Assembly (NCBI GenBank): GCA_018499965.2
Contig: JAHBAS020000006.1
Span: 31,559 to 95,558 of the forward strand
Reading direction: 5' to 3'
Length of the DNA stretch: 64,000 nucleotides
Source of the DNA: Candidatus Uhrbacteria bacterium
GTDB taxonomy: Bacteria; Patescibacteriota; Patescibacteriia; 2-12-FULL-60-25
In this document: positions 34,557 through 44,071 of the stretch, one piece after another
How the letters are laid out: each line of letters starts with the position of its first letter
Position numbering within the stretch: the first letter of the stretch is position 1
Program-made: the position numbers and the translations under genes
Notes under the pieces: model-generated
What the model saw: the letters and a program-made list of their open reading frames with translations, nothing else
Databases searched by the model: none
Told to the model about the DNA's origin: nothing

Positions 34557-35107
34557 TTCTTGTTCCAGGCATTTGCGGCTTTTGTTATGCCCCCTTCTAT
34601 CCAGTCTCGCATTCCAGCGATCATGTCAAGGGGTTTTGGGAGGTCTTTTGTGGATAGACGGGCCAGAACCCAGTTTTCCGTAGCCATGGGCGTTAGCGGT
34701 TTGCCGATGCCGAGCCGTAATCGGGCGATGCTCTTTGATCCGAGTTTTTGCTGGATGTCTTTGATGCCATTGTGTCCGGCTGCGCTCCCTTGCGCCATGA
34801 ATTTCATGCGCCCGGTTTCAATATCCATATCATCATGGACGATCAGGACATTTTCGAGATCAATACCGTAGAACGATATGAGCGCTTGCACGGCGTCGCC
34901 AGACAAATTCATGAACGTGAGTGGCTTCGCCAAGAGAATCTTCTCTCCATCGTGTTGGAACGAAGCGATTTCCGCATGTCGTTTTCGATCCGTTTTCCAT
35001 GAAGCGTCCTCTTTTTTTGCAAGGGCATCAACGGCAAGAAAGCCCGCATTATGCCGCGTTCGTTCATACGAAGTTCCTGGATTACCAAGTCCGACGATGA
35101 GTTTCAT
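34538..35107 (-). CDS. pth: Peptidyl-tRNA hydrolase
   Basis: Pth frees peptides from prematurely released peptidyl-tRNA. The 189-residue protein has the family start KLIVGLGNPGTSYERTRHNAGF, with Asn at position 8 and the catalytic His in RHNAGF. The second signature (VLIVHDDMDIETGRMKF) carries the Asp. The C-terminal helix ends AWNKKEKTSA. The length is normal. It is separated from der by 75 bases that contain a 14-bp tandem repeat. Confidence 0.93.
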   Translation of the reverse strand: MKLIVGLGNPGTSYERTRHNAGFLAVDALAKKEDASWKTDRKRHAEIASFQHDGEKILLAKPLTFMNLSGDAVQALISFYGIDLENVLIVHDDMDIETGRMKFMAQGSAAGHNGIKDIQQKLGSKSIARLRLGIGKPLTPMATENWVLARLSTKDLPKPLDMIAGMRDWIEGGITKAANAWNKKEKTSA

Positions 35108-35113
35108 AGGTGA

Positions 35114-35153
35114 GGGTAGTGGGGAGAGGGTAGCGGGGAGAGGGTAGCGGGGA
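35114..35153. repeat. Three tandem copies of a 14-bp G-rich unit
   Basis: GGGTAGTGGGGAGA, GGGTAGCGGGGAGA and a shortened GGGTAGCGGGGA stand head to tail. Similar G-rich tracts occur at about 33083-33118 and 42000-42020. The count may vary between strains, and the G-runs could form a quadruplex. Confidence 0.75.
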
Positions 35154-35181
35154 ACGTTTTCGTGTCTAGCTCTTCTCTTTT

Positions 35182-36732
35182 CTAGAAGCTAGCGGCTTTC
35201 TTGCGGCGACGGGCGATGCCTCGGATGTGGGATTTTACTTTTGCGGGAGCGGCCTTTTTCTTTTTCGGTGCGTCGTACTCGGTTTCAATGCCTGGGCCTT
35301 TGAGATTCCATTCACGTTCGGATTTCGCCATCGGCACGTTCGCGGCGCGAACGTCGATCGGCGTGCCTTCGAATCCGTATTTTTCACGCACGCGACGCTC
35401 AAGGAATTTCAACCAGCTTCCGTGGAGCGTTTCCTTTTCTCCGCGAACTGTCACGAGGAAAGTTGGAGGCGCGGTATTCGTTTGCGCCATGTCGTGGATA
35501 TGCGGCGACTTTGGTCCAAGTACCTGGAGCGGTTTTTTCTGTTTGATCACGCTCTTGAGGAGTCGGTTGATGGCGTTATAGTCGATCTTGCGATAGCGCT
35601 CCTGTTGGATTTTGATCGCGGCATCGAGAATATCCGTGGTGCGACGATTCTTCTTTGCGGAAACGAAGATGATCGGCGCCCAAGCGAGGAAAGGGAAAAT
35701 CGTTCGTAATCGAGCTTCGGCTTCTGTGGCGCTTCGCGTAGTCTTTTCTTCCACGAGATCCCATTTGTTCGCGACGATGATCAATCCTTTGCGTTCTTCT
35801 TTCATCATGCCGCCGAGTTCCTTGTCTGCGCCCATCGGATCTATCGTGGCGTCTAATACGAGAACGGCGATATCCGCGCGATCGAGTGCGCCTTGGTTGC
35901 GGTCGATAGCTTCGTGTTCGATGTCGTCTTTGATGCGTGCACGCTTTCGCATGCCCGCGGTGTCAACCAAAATGATTTCGCGGCCGTTGTAGGTGAGCTG
36001 CGTGTCTTGCGGTTCGCGCGTCGTATGCGGACGGTCAGCGACGATGACGCGTTTTTCACCGAGGATCGCATTCACGAGCGAAGATTTTCCAACATTCGTT
36101 CGTCCCATGATGACGACGCGAATCGGACCATCCGGACCGCTTTCCCGTCGGGATTCGCGTGTTGGACCACGGACTTTTTTTCTGGCGACTTCAAGTTCTC
36201 GCCCGGCCTTTTCGAGCGCTTCAAAAATAGCGTCAAGGAGATCTCCCACGCCTTTTCCTGTTGCAGCGCTGATCGGCATGGGTTCACCCAAGCCCAAGCC
36301 GTACACGCCACTTCCCGGAAGTTCGGAGATGTCGCGAGCATTGTCAGCTTTGTTCGCAGCGAGGATAATCGGCTTCTTGGATTTGCGAAGTTCTTTGGCG
36401 AGCGTACGATCTTCTTCGAGAATGCCAACTTTCGTATCGATCAAAAATACAATGGCATCAGCCTCCTTCATGGCGATATCCACCTGTTCGCGGATGCCGC
36501 GACCAACGTCGTTGTCTTCAACGTCCACGCCGCCCGTGTCGATGAACTGGAACTCCATGCCACGCCAGACCGCGGTTTCGATGTTGCGATCACGCGTGGT
36601 ATGCGGGGTATCGGAAATAATGGCGCGTCGTCCTTCGACAATGCGATTCCAGAGTGTGGATTTTCCGACGTTTGCACGACCGACGATCGCGATAACGGGG
36701 AGCGAGGAACGGGTAACCTGTGGGCGAGTCAT
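35182..36732 (-). CDS. der: Ribosome assembly GTPase Der (EngA)
   Basis: Der has two tandem GTPase domains and a KH-like domain and helps mature the 50S subunit. The first G domain has GRANVGKSTLWNRI, DTGGVD and NKADNA. The second has GRTNVGKSSLVNAI, DTAGMRKRARI and NKWDLV. The KH domain follows (PPTFLVTVRGE). The extra C-terminal 60 residues are very basic (KKKKAAPAKVKSHIRGIARRR), likely an rRNA-binding tail. The 516-residue length includes this tail. Confidence 0.93.
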   Translation of the reverse strand: MTRPQVTRSSLPVIAIVGRANVGKSTLWNRIVEGRRAIISDTPHTTRDRNIETAVWRGMEFQFIDTGGVDVEDNDVGRGIREQVDIAMKEADAIVFLIDTKVGILEEDRTLAKELRKSKKPIILAANKADNARDISELPGSGVYGLGLGEPMPISAATGKGVGDLLDAIFEALEKAGRELEVARKKVRGPTRESRRESGPDGPIRVVIMGRTNVGKSSLVNAILGEKRVIVADRPHTTREPQDTQLTYNGREIILVDTAGMRKRARIKDDIEHEAIDRNQGALDRADIAVLVLDATIDPMGADKELGGMMKEERKGLIIVANKWDLVEEKTTRSATEAEARLRTIFPFLAWAPIIFVSAKKNRRTTDILDAAIKIQQERYRKIDYNAINRLLKSVIKQKKPLQVLGPKSPHIHDMAQTNTAPPTFLVTVRGEKETLHGSWLKFLERRVREKYGFEGTPIDVRAANVPMAKSEREWNLKGPGIETEYDAPKKKKAAPAKVKSHIRGIARRRKKAASF

Positions 36733-36769
36733 AGAGGAGGGGATGCGCTCCGCGCATCATGGATAGTCG

Positions 36770-38287
36770 TTAGAATTGCGTTTGGGCGTTTTCACCTAAG
36801 ATCACGAGAAAATCAGTTTGGCTGGCATCGGCTGCATGCTGTTCGTATGGCGTACTCGTGGTTGAGTCGGAGGTTGATGTTGCACTGGTCGTAACGGTTG
36901 CGTTGAGTTCCGTGCGAAGCTTGGCGAGCTCGTTCGCCTTTGCGCCTTGCGTGAGATCGATGATCATCGTTTGTTTGTAATCTCGGCGCGTGGCATTCCC
37001 GACCGTTTCGACGAGATAACCTTTGGTGCGAAGTTCTTCGGATGCCCGGGAGGCGAGTCCGGTGATGAGTGTCCCGTTACGCACCTCGAGTCGAACCGGT
37101 GTGGTCGCCTTTGTTCCAATGTCCGCACCGTCTTCACCGAATGGATGCTGGGCGATGTCTTGGATTTGAGACCAGTCAGGTTTCTTCGGGAAAAGCATGT
37201 ATGCGCCATTGACCATCTGCGACGTGAGTTCGCCATTTCCGGCATTCGTGAGCACGCGCATGGTGATCTGATCCGATGAGAAATTTTTAAGCAGAGGGGC
37301 GAGCTTGATCATGTCCCATGGCGTGAGATCGGTTTGGAGGTTGGAAGAGATGGCCTGATACAACTTGGTGAGCTTGGATGGATTCGCGATCGTTCCCATG
37401 GAAAGGAGTTTTTCTTTGACCGCAATCATGATGATTTGCTGACGGCGTGATCGTGCGAAGTCGCTGCCTTCACCATTGTTTCCGTGGCGTGATCGTGCGT
37501 ACATGAGCGCTCGCTGACCATCCATGTGCTCTTTGCCTTCCTTGAAGGAAATGGTTTGCCATTTCTCGTCTTCTGTTGGGTACTCGTAATCCGTAAATGA
37601 TTTTTCTACGTTTACATCAATGCCATCAATCGCATCGATGAGATCAACGAATGCGTTGAAATTGATTTTGACCGCATGATCAATCGTAATACCGAGAAGT
37701 TCTTCGAATGCATCCGCGGTTTCACGAGCGCCTTGTCCGGGATTCGACTGTTCAGCGTAGGCATTGACCGAATTGATCTTGATAAACTTGCCGCCACCAA
37801 GTGGGTAGGCGAGGTCGCGCGGCATGGACATGATGCCAATGCGATGCGTTTTGAGATCTGCGGTCGCGATGAGGATAGTGTCTGCGAGTTCTGGTCCGGA
37901 GTGTCCGGTGCCCCCAACGCCCATAATGAGGAAGGTAAGGCGATCGTCGGCAATGGCCTCCGTGGTTCCGGCAACCGGCGTGCCCCAGGCGAGTCTGCGA
38001 ATATCTGCGATGATCGGGAGATTGCCAACTTCATCAAGCACGCTCGTTCCATGCGTTGCGGCTCGATAGGAGGCTCCTGCGCCAACAGCCGCCAAAACCC
38101 CAACGGAAACGGCAAAAATGACCGCGATGAACGCGGTTGTTCGGCGGGCTTTTCGTTCAGCGTCTCCACCCAAGAGATCAACCTTGATTCCGTGCATGTT
38201 TCGTTCGTGAGTGTAGCCTGAAATGGAGCGATCGGCAAGGTGGGGAGGAGCGGTCGGTTGATTGGATGAAATACGTTTTCTAAACAT
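36770..38287 (-). CDS. LytR-CpsA-Psr family glycopolymer transferase
   Basis: LCP enzymes transfer glycopolymers from lipid carrier to peptidoglycan outside the cell. ATG 38287 (MFRKRISSNQ) is chosen; the track start adds 9 residues from an inverted repeat. The protein has one TM helix (ARRTTAFIAVIFAVSVGVLAAV) near residues 45-66. The LCP domain follows (LIMGVGGTGHSGPELADTI, MSMPRDLAYP, GKEHMDGQRALMYARSRH) with its Arg and Asp residues. A C-terminal LytR_C domain (RLEVRNGTLITGLASRASEEL) ends it. It is 37 bases downstream of nothing else on this strand, so it heads its own transcript. Confidence 0.9.
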   Translation of the reverse strand: MFRKRISSNQPTAPPHLADRSISGYTHERNMHGIKVDLLGGDAERKARRTTAFIAVIFAVSVGVLAAVGAGASYRAATHGTSVLDEVGNLPIIADIRRLAWGTPVAGTTEAIADDRLTFLIMGVGGTGHSGPELADTILIATADLKTHRIGIMSMPRDLAYPLGGGKFIKINSVNAYAEQSNPGQGARETADAFEELLGITIDHAVKINFNAFVDLIDAIDGIDVNVEKSFTDYEYPTEDEKWQTISFKEGKEHMDGQRALMYARSRHGNNGEGSDFARSRRQQIIMIAVKEKLLSMGTIANPSKLTKLYQAISSNLQTDLTPWDMIKLAPLLKNFSSDQITMRVLTNAGNGELTSQMVNGAYMLFPKKPDWSQIQDIAQHPFGEDGADIGTKATTPVRLEVRNGTLITGLASRASEELRTKGYLVETVGNATRRDYKQTMIIDLTQGAKANELAKLRTELNATVTTSATSTSDSTTSTPYEQHAADASQTDFLVILGENAQTQF

Positions 38288-38355
38288 GGCGAACGGTCTA
38301 CAGCTTACAGTCAAGCGTCTTTATGTTTTTCGCCGTCAGCCGTAGACCGTTCGCC
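38288..38355. repeat. Long inverted repeat upstream of the LCP gene
   Basis: GGCGAACGGTCTAC (38288-38301) and GTAGACCGTTCGCC (38342-38355) are perfect 14-bp arms separated by 40 bases. One arm touches the start codon of the LCP gene, so the structure could hide its translation start. The rest of the gap up to 38509 shows no gene. Confidence 0.65.
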
Positions 38356-38508
38356 GTAAGTCGCATGAGGGGAATATTTTTTAAAGCCCCTCCGCACGAG
38401 CGGGTCATCATCCCTCCCTCTGGCTTTTCAAATGTGGTATCCTAAATGCATCACATGATCTTCTCGCGGAGGGAAATTGTTTGTGGAAAAGAATCCGATG
38501 CACGTCGC

Positions 38509-41500
38509 ATGGAGCGATGGTGGCGGATTGGCGTTTTGGTATTCGCGATACTTGGATTGGCCTATCCAGCCGGCGCTGTGCTCGCGATCGATGTTTCCAC
38601 AGTAGTGAACTATGTCTTGATCCTGTTGGCGCATGTTCTAGGGTGGATCATTAACATGATCGGTAACCTCGTGGTCATGCTCGTAGATCTCGTGGTTCAG
38701 GTTTCGCAGTACAACACGTTCATCAAAGCCCATCCTGTGCAGGTCGGATGGCCGTTGATCCGCGATGTCACGAACATGTTCTTTATCGTGATTTTGCTGC
38801 TCATCGCTTTTTCGGTGATTATTCGTTGGTCAAAGTTTAATAATTGGAAAGGAACCCTGCCGAAGTTTTTATTGATGGCGATCTTGATCAACTTCTCGCT
38901 TCCGCTGATCGGATTAATGATCGACTTCTCACAGGTGGTCATGCTCACGTTCGTGAACGGATTTAGTGCAGCAGCGACGGGGAATTTCGTTCAGGTCTTA
39001 AAACTTGATCGTGTGATGAGCTTGTCTGCGAACCAAAATATTTCGCTAGACGGGGATGGACCTCAGGACCCGCAGCTCGTCAAGCTTGTGGTTGCCGAAA
39101 TGTTCGGCATCTTCATCCTGGGAGTGACGTGCACATTGTTGTTTATCATGGCGCTGTACCTCATTGTGCGCATTGTGGCGTTGTGGGTCGCGCTGATCAT
39201 GAGTCCGTTGGCATTCTTCATGACTGCCGTGCCGAGCGCGTTGACGTCGAAATTAAGCGTGTTTTCTGATGGGTACTGGAATAAACTTTCGCAAATGCTC
39301 GTTGGAGGTCCGACGATGGCGTTCTTCCTTTGGTTGACGCTTGCGACGGTTCAGACGGGCGGTATCGGAACAATCACTCCTACGAACTATGCGGGGCAAG
39401 GGGAGCAGCAGCAGGTTGAACAGTATTTTTCGAGCGCGATCGGAAGCGTTGAAGAGTTCGGAATCTATCTCTTTGGCATCATCATGATGTTTACGGGATT
39501 GAGTGCGGCCGTGCAGTCGAGTAGCCAGTTGAGTTCTACGCTTGGAAGTGTCACTGGAAAAATTAAGAGCGGTGGCATTTGGGCTTCCAAGATGGCGGCA
39601 TATGGCGGAATAATGGGCGCGACCGCCTATGGTGCGCGCAAGGCCTACCAAGGAACGGCTGCGACCGGACGTTTTGCCGCGAATCGGGTTGATCAACGTC
39701 TTGATCTTACGAAGAAGGTGGGCTCGGCCATGAAGACGGTTGGCTTGAAGTTGCGTTCCGATAGCATGGTTCAGGCTGGTGCGGCGATCGGAAGTATTCG
39801 TGGACGTGCGGTGAAGGAACGAGGAGAAGAATTCGACGAGCGCGTGAAATCCATGAAGCTTTCGCCGGAGCAGTATTTGAAGTACGCCCAGCGCTTGGAA
39901 AAGACATCTGGCAATAAGGATATCCAGAAGGCCATGAACGAGCGTATCCTTAGGAAGGGCATGACCAAGGAGGGTTCGGATGAATTACTCAAGCAGTATG
40001 AGAGTTCCGCCAAAGAAAGCGCGTTGCGTGCTGGTTTGAATGGCGCGGAAAATGCTACGGAAGCTGAAAAGAAAGAATTCCAGTCGCATGTGGATGCGTT
40101 TAAGAGGCAGCGTGTCCAGGAAACGATGGCTGAGCGCATGCGTAAGTATGAAGATGCGAACAAGGGCGATGACGACAAGATGAAGTTCGCAAAAGATACG
40201 ATCGAAGCGAATCCGTCTTTGGCAAAGGATACGTACAAGTACGTCATGGAGCAGATGGAGAAAGATCCGAATTCGTATAAGAAATTCCGCATTCAGGAGT
40301 TTGAAAATACGGATGTCATGCGTGCGATCATGGCGCATGAGAGCAATGTCTTTAAAGATGACGGCGAATTGGACAAGTTGCATCCGCTTTATAATGCCTT
40401 TAAAGGAAACGGTGAACGCGCCAAACTTTTCCGAGCCTATGCCAAGGATTTGCAGATGGCGGCTCCAGATCGCGATCCGAAGAAGCTTCTTGATGATGAA
40501 GGGGCTTTGCGAAATGCCGGCTTAGCGGGTGGTCGATACATGCGAACGGGGGATAAGGAGCACTATCCGAATGGGTATCGAAGGCTTTCGGTGGCAGAAC
40601 TTTCAGAGGCAGCGGGTGCGCCGGTTGCTGCGGCGGCTGGAGCTCCAGCTGTGGTTCGTGCGGCAGCGGTGCAGGAAATTCGTGCAGCGGAAGAGCGCGT
40701 CGCGCAGGCCCGTGCGCGCGTTGAACACGTTCGTGCCATGCCGGCAGGCGCAGCGCGTGATACGGAAGAACAGGCGGCGCATGAAGAATTGCGTCAGGCG
40801 CAACAGCGCGTGACCGCGGTTGGCGGCCGCATTGAGCAGGCATTCAATGTTGACGAACGGGGAGCGTTTAGGGATGATCGAGATCAGCAAAATTACGCGC
40901 AGAACGTGACAGAGCTGCATCAGCAGGCGCAAACGAACGTGGATGTCTACAATAATGTGGATATGGAAATGATCGCGCGTAATCCGGCCGGTCGGAACGA
41001 AGTCCGCTCCACATTTGTGGAGAACACGAATGTCGAAGATTTGAAGCACGCCTATCGTCAAGCCGAGCAGAGCGGAAAAGCGGAATCGCTGCGCGGCGTG
41101 TCGAATGTCGTTCGCGCCGTGGAAATGGAGGGAACGCGTATTGAGAACTTGATCAAGACGCAGAACGCGAAGATCCAAAAATCGAATCAAATCGCGGTCA
41201 AGCAGCATGGGGATCAGGCGGAGCTTACGAGCTCGATCGACGAGAACAAGATCTTCCAGGCGGCATTGAAGAATGATCAGTCCGCATTAAAGGAAGCGTT
41301 GGGTGATTCCGGATTGGCTTTGAGCATGAATGAAGCAAAGGCGCTCGCAAAGAAGCACGAAGTGGTTTCGGATGAGACGCTGAGCAACTTCAAAGATCAT
41401 GCGACGTCGCGCGGGAGAATCGGGATTGAAAAGGCAAAGCGCGTCGGCGGGGATATCGCATCAACGACGGCAGAAAAAGTCGTTGGCGCGGCGTCGGTAA

Positions 41501-41820
41501 CTGCCGGAGCGGTAAAGGGCGCGGCCACCACGGTTGCATCAAAGGCCGGTGGAGCGGTTTCGGCCGTTGGATCCAGGGCGCGTCGAATGGTTGGTCGTGA
41601 AGGTCAGTCAGAGTTTGAGGCGCGAATGGAGCAGCAGAGCACGGAGAATGAGGTGCGAAGCGCTGGTCAAAAAGCGAAGGCGGAGCAAAGGCGTTTGAAG
41701 GCGGCGGAAAAGATCGCCCGAGCTCGAGATACGGCAGCGCCACGAACGGATAAGCCGTATGACTGGAAAGAATTACAGCAAAGGCCAGGGGATGATGATA
41801 AGGGACCGAAGACGACGTAA
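38509..41820 (+). CDS. Large polytopic membrane protein of a VirB4-type cluster (VirB6/TrbL-like position)
   Basis: The start at 38509 opens a signal peptide (MERWWRIGVLVFAILGLAYPAGAVLA); ATGs at 38446 and 38455 are alternatives. The 1103-residue protein has about seven TM helices in the first 330 residues (including YVLILLAHVLGWIINMIGNLVVML and TNMFFIVILLLIAFSVII). A long soluble region of about 700 residues follows, rich in Ala, Arg, Glu, Lys and Gln, with coiled coil. The C-terminal 150 residues contain a VVGAASVTAGAVKGAATTV segment. Position and layout match the VirB6/TrbL channel protein of type IV secretion-like clusters, but direct homology is not certain. Confidence 0.7.
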   Translation: MERWWRIGVLVFAILGLAYPAGAVLAIDVSTVVNYVLILLAHVLGWIINMIGNLVVMLVDLVVQVSQYNTFIKAHPVQVGWPLIRDVTNMFFIVILLLIAFSVIIRWSKFNNWKGTLPKFLLMAILINFSLPLIGLMIDFSQVVMLTFVNGFSAAATGNFVQVLKLDRVMSLSANQNISLDGDGPQDPQLVKLVVAEMFGIFILGVTCTLLFIMALYLIVRIVALWVALIMSPLAFFMTAVPSALTSKLSVFSDGYWNKLSQMLVGGPTMAFFLWLTLATVQTGGIGTITPTNYAGQGEQQQVEQYFSSAIGSVEEFGIYLFGIIMMFTGLSAAVQSSSQLSSTLGSVTGKIKSGGIWASKMAAYGGIMGATAYGARKAYQGTAATGRFAANRVDQRLDLTKKVGSAMKTVGLKLRSDSMVQAGAAIGSIRGRAVKERGEEFDERVKSMKLSPEQYLKYAQRLEKTSGNKDIQKAMNERILRKGMTKEGSDELLKQYESSAKESALRAGLNGAENATEAEKKEFQSHVDAFKRQRVQETMAERMRKYEDANKGDDDKMKFAKDTIEANPSLAKDTYKYVMEQMEKDPNSYKKFRIQEFENTDVMRAIMAHESNVFKDDGELDKLHPLYNAFKGNGERAKLFRAYAKDLQMAAPDRDPKKLLDDEGALRNAGLAGGRYMRTGDKEHYPNGYRRLSVAELSEAAGAPVAAAAGAPAVVRAAAVQEIRAAEERVAQARARVEHVRAMPAGAARDTEEQAAHEELRQAQQRVTAVGGRIEQAFNVDERGAFRDDRDQQNYAQNVTELHQQAQTNVDVYNNVDMEMIARNPAGRNEVRSTFVENTNVEDLKHAYRQAEQSGKAESLRGVSNVVRAVEMEGTRIENLIKTQNAKIQKSNQIAVKQHGDQAELTSSIDENKIFQAALKNDQSALKEALGDSGLALSMNEAKALAKKHEVVSDETLSNFKDHATSRGRIGIEKAKRVGGDIASTTAEKVVGAASVTAGAVKGAATTVASKAGGAVSAVGSRARRMVGREGQSEFEARMEQQSTENEVRSAGQKAKAEQRRLKAAEKIARARDTAAPRTDKPYDWKELQQRPGDDDKGPKTT

Positions 41821-41833
41821 GTATTGATGCCGT

Positions 41834-44020
41834 ATGGAGGACGTGCAATCACCACAAGGAGCAACGAATTTCACCCCGACGTCCATCGGGGTTGATTCGC
41901 CATCAACGGCTTTGCGCATCCAGCCGCCATCGCCGGCCGTTTCCGTCTCTTCTTCGAATCCGGTTCCTGTCGGAGGCTGGGAGCCGGTGGGAAAGGGTGC
42001 GGGGAGCAGGGAGGGGGGAGAGAAGATGTCCTTGCCTGTTCTTCCGACAAAGGCGACAACGCTTGAATCGGCAGATGTGCGTTCGGCACCCGACATGAAC
42101 CCGTTAGCTATTAGCCGTCAGCCAAGTGATACGGATACCGATACTGACGCGAATACGGACGAAGAAAGTTTTGAACTCCCAGAACTCACGCCTCAACAAT
42201 TCGCCTTCACGACATCTACGCATTACAGATCGTCTTCGCTGCTCGTGAAGCGCGAATTCGGGTTATCGGATGATGATGTCGTTTTTTTGAATGAAATGGA
42301 TCGTGCGGTATTCGGAGGCATGATCACGCTTCATGGGTATATTGCGGCATTGCGCGAAGAGTTTCCGAGATTGGATGCGAAAGAAAAGGACAGGCTGATT
42401 TCAGAGCTTCTTGCCTATCGATTCGTTCCTTTTGATGGATCGCTTTCTCCGAATGCGCAGGAGGCTGCGCAAAAAGCGGGAATCGCAATGCCTGCCCGGA
42501 TTCCATACTATCGGATCTACGATGCTCCGCTCACGTTCCGTGGTGCGGCGCATGAAGTGGCACGCATGGCAGGATTTACGCTCGTTGGTCCGGCACAGGA
42601 GCGGATTCGCGATCTCATTATTTCTCGAAATAAGGGCATCCGAAACGAAGCGCAAGTTTTGGATCAATTACGTCGATCAGCTGAACAAGGAGGTATCGGA
42701 TTATCCGAAGAAGTTGCCGTAGCTGCGCAATCCGCCATCGAGGACCTTTTGGGCCGTGCGCAATTAATGGGGGAGGAAGAGTATGCGAACTGGTTGAATA
42801 GTAAGATTCACGCTGTACCGTCCGCTGCCTCGTCCACCGCTCAATCGTCGGCTGAGGCGCCATCAACGCTCCATAAAGACGAAGAGGATGAAATCCGGAC
42901 CATTGTGGCGCGCATGCCTGCTCAGCCGATTCGTCGCGATACCACGCTTGAGGTTGCGGTACGGGCCGTGGCAGACCGATTGACGTGGCGTTCGAGCGAT
43001 CCATATCTCCAAAGCCGATTGGAGAACGTGATTTCCACGCGGCTCCGTGATGTCCGTTCCAAGAACGAGGTATTCATTAAGCTGATGCGGGATGAAAAGG
43101 TCGGCGGACTTGGTATTGATCGAAAACGCGCAGAGGAAGTCACGGATGAAATTGAAAAGGGCTACGTGGAATTCCGTGGAGCGATCGCTCAAGAGGAGGA
43201 GTATCGCATCAAAGAACAGCTCACGGATCAGCAGCGCAAGATCGAGGAGCGTAAGCGTCGCGAAGCTGAAGAGCATGCGCGTTGGTATGAAGAAAAGGTG
43301 AAGCAGCGCCAGGGTGTCACGGACCAGCAAAAGAGCACATTGGAGAAACTGCGGACCGTGGTGGCACATGGTATGACCACGCCGATTTCGGTTCCGATGC
43401 ATCCGGTTGAAGAAAAGGCGCAGGCTAAAGAGCGTGCACAGTTCGGCGAGCTCGTCCCTGCATCTCCGGCGATTCCGAAGAGCGTTGCCCCTTCTCCGCC
43501 GGAGCCACAGGTATCGCAACAATCTCCGGTGACGTCTTCGGCGTTGAAAACGCCATCTGTTCGTGATGTGCCGGTTGCTCCGGTCGTTAAAGTGAGTGCC
43601 GAAACTGAGCGGATGCGAAAAACGGCACAGGGATCGCGTCCAAAAATTGAGGACATCGCCGCACCAAAAACATCCGCTTCGTCATCATCTACGGCGCTCG
43701 CCGGCCCATTGCAGGAAATCGGGAATATGACGTTGGAACACTTCCGTCGCATCTCAAAGGATCCAAAGCTTGCTGCGAAGCGTGTGCAAGATCTCGTAGC
43801 TCTCCTTGGTGAAGAGTCCTTCAATCGTCGTACGGCTGGTATTCAGGCGTGGCGCTCTTCTCCGTTGCAGAAGCAGTATCTTTCTCTCATGACCGAATCA
43901 TTCGCCGCTAAGATGCCTGTTCAGAAGCTCGTTGATTCAAAGCAGGGTTCTAAGGCTGATTTTCCAACCGCAGAAGAGATTTCTGCCATCATCGAATTGA
44001 ACGGCATCTTGAAATTGTAA
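41834..44020 (+). CDS. Large soluble protein of the VirB4-type cluster
   Basis: This 728-residue protein has no TM helix. The first 110 residues are low-complexity (Pro/Ser/Asp) and contain DNA that looks like intergenic repeats. One is a perfect ACCCCGA/TCGGGGT inverted repeat near 41875; others are a G-rich tract at 42000 and GTTAGCTATTAGCCGTCAGCC near 42104. An ATG at 42026 has a strong G-rich ribosome site (GGAGGGGGGAGAGAAG) and may be the true start. The rest has two helical domains (about 120-200 and 250-300), a Lys/Glu coiled coil (RKIEERKRREAEEHARWYEEK) and a helical C-terminus. No family is recognised. It lies between a membrane protein and the PrgI-like gene. Confidence 0.65.
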   Translation: MEDVQSPQGATNFTPTSIGVDSPSTALRIQPPSPAVSVSSSNPVPVGGWEPVGKGAGSREGGEKMSLPVLPTKATTLESADVRSAPDMNPLAISRQPSDTDTDTDANTDEESFELPELTPQQFAFTTSTHYRSSSLLVKREFGLSDDDVVFLNEMDRAVFGGMITLHGYIAALREEFPRLDAKEKDRLISELLAYRFVPFDGSLSPNAQEAAQKAGIAMPARIPYYRIYDAPLTFRGAAHEVARMAGFTLVGPAQERIRDLIISRNKGIRNEAQVLDQLRRSAEQGGIGLSEEVAVAAQSAIEDLLGRAQLMGEEEYANWLNSKIHAVPSAASSTAQSSAEAPSTLHKDEEDEIRTIVARMPAQPIRRDTTLEVAVRAVADRLTWRSSDPYLQSRLENVISTRLRDVRSKNEVFIKLMRDEKVGGLGIDRKRAEEVTDEIEKGYVEFRGAIAQEEEYRIKEQLTDQQRKIEERKRREAEEHARWYEEKVKQRQGVTDQQKSTLEKLRTVVAHGMTTPISVPMHPVEEKAQAKERAQFGELVPASPAIPKSVAPSPPEPQVSQQSPVTSSALKTPSVRDVPVAPVVKVSAETERMRKTAQGSRPKIEDIAAPKTSASSSSTALAGPLQEIGNMTLEHFRRISKDPKLAAKRVQDLVALLGEESFNRRTAGIQAWRSSPLQKQYLSLMTESFAAKMPVQKLVDSKQGSKADFPTAEEISAIIELNGILKL

Positions 44021-44071
44021 CGTTCCCTTTCATGTCTTTGCCGTTCAAGGTACAATACCCTCACAAAGGAC

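Noticed and set aside
35893-36894. Plus-strand 333-residue ORF
   Set aside because: It is antisense to der and the end of the LCP gene and has no recognisable domain.
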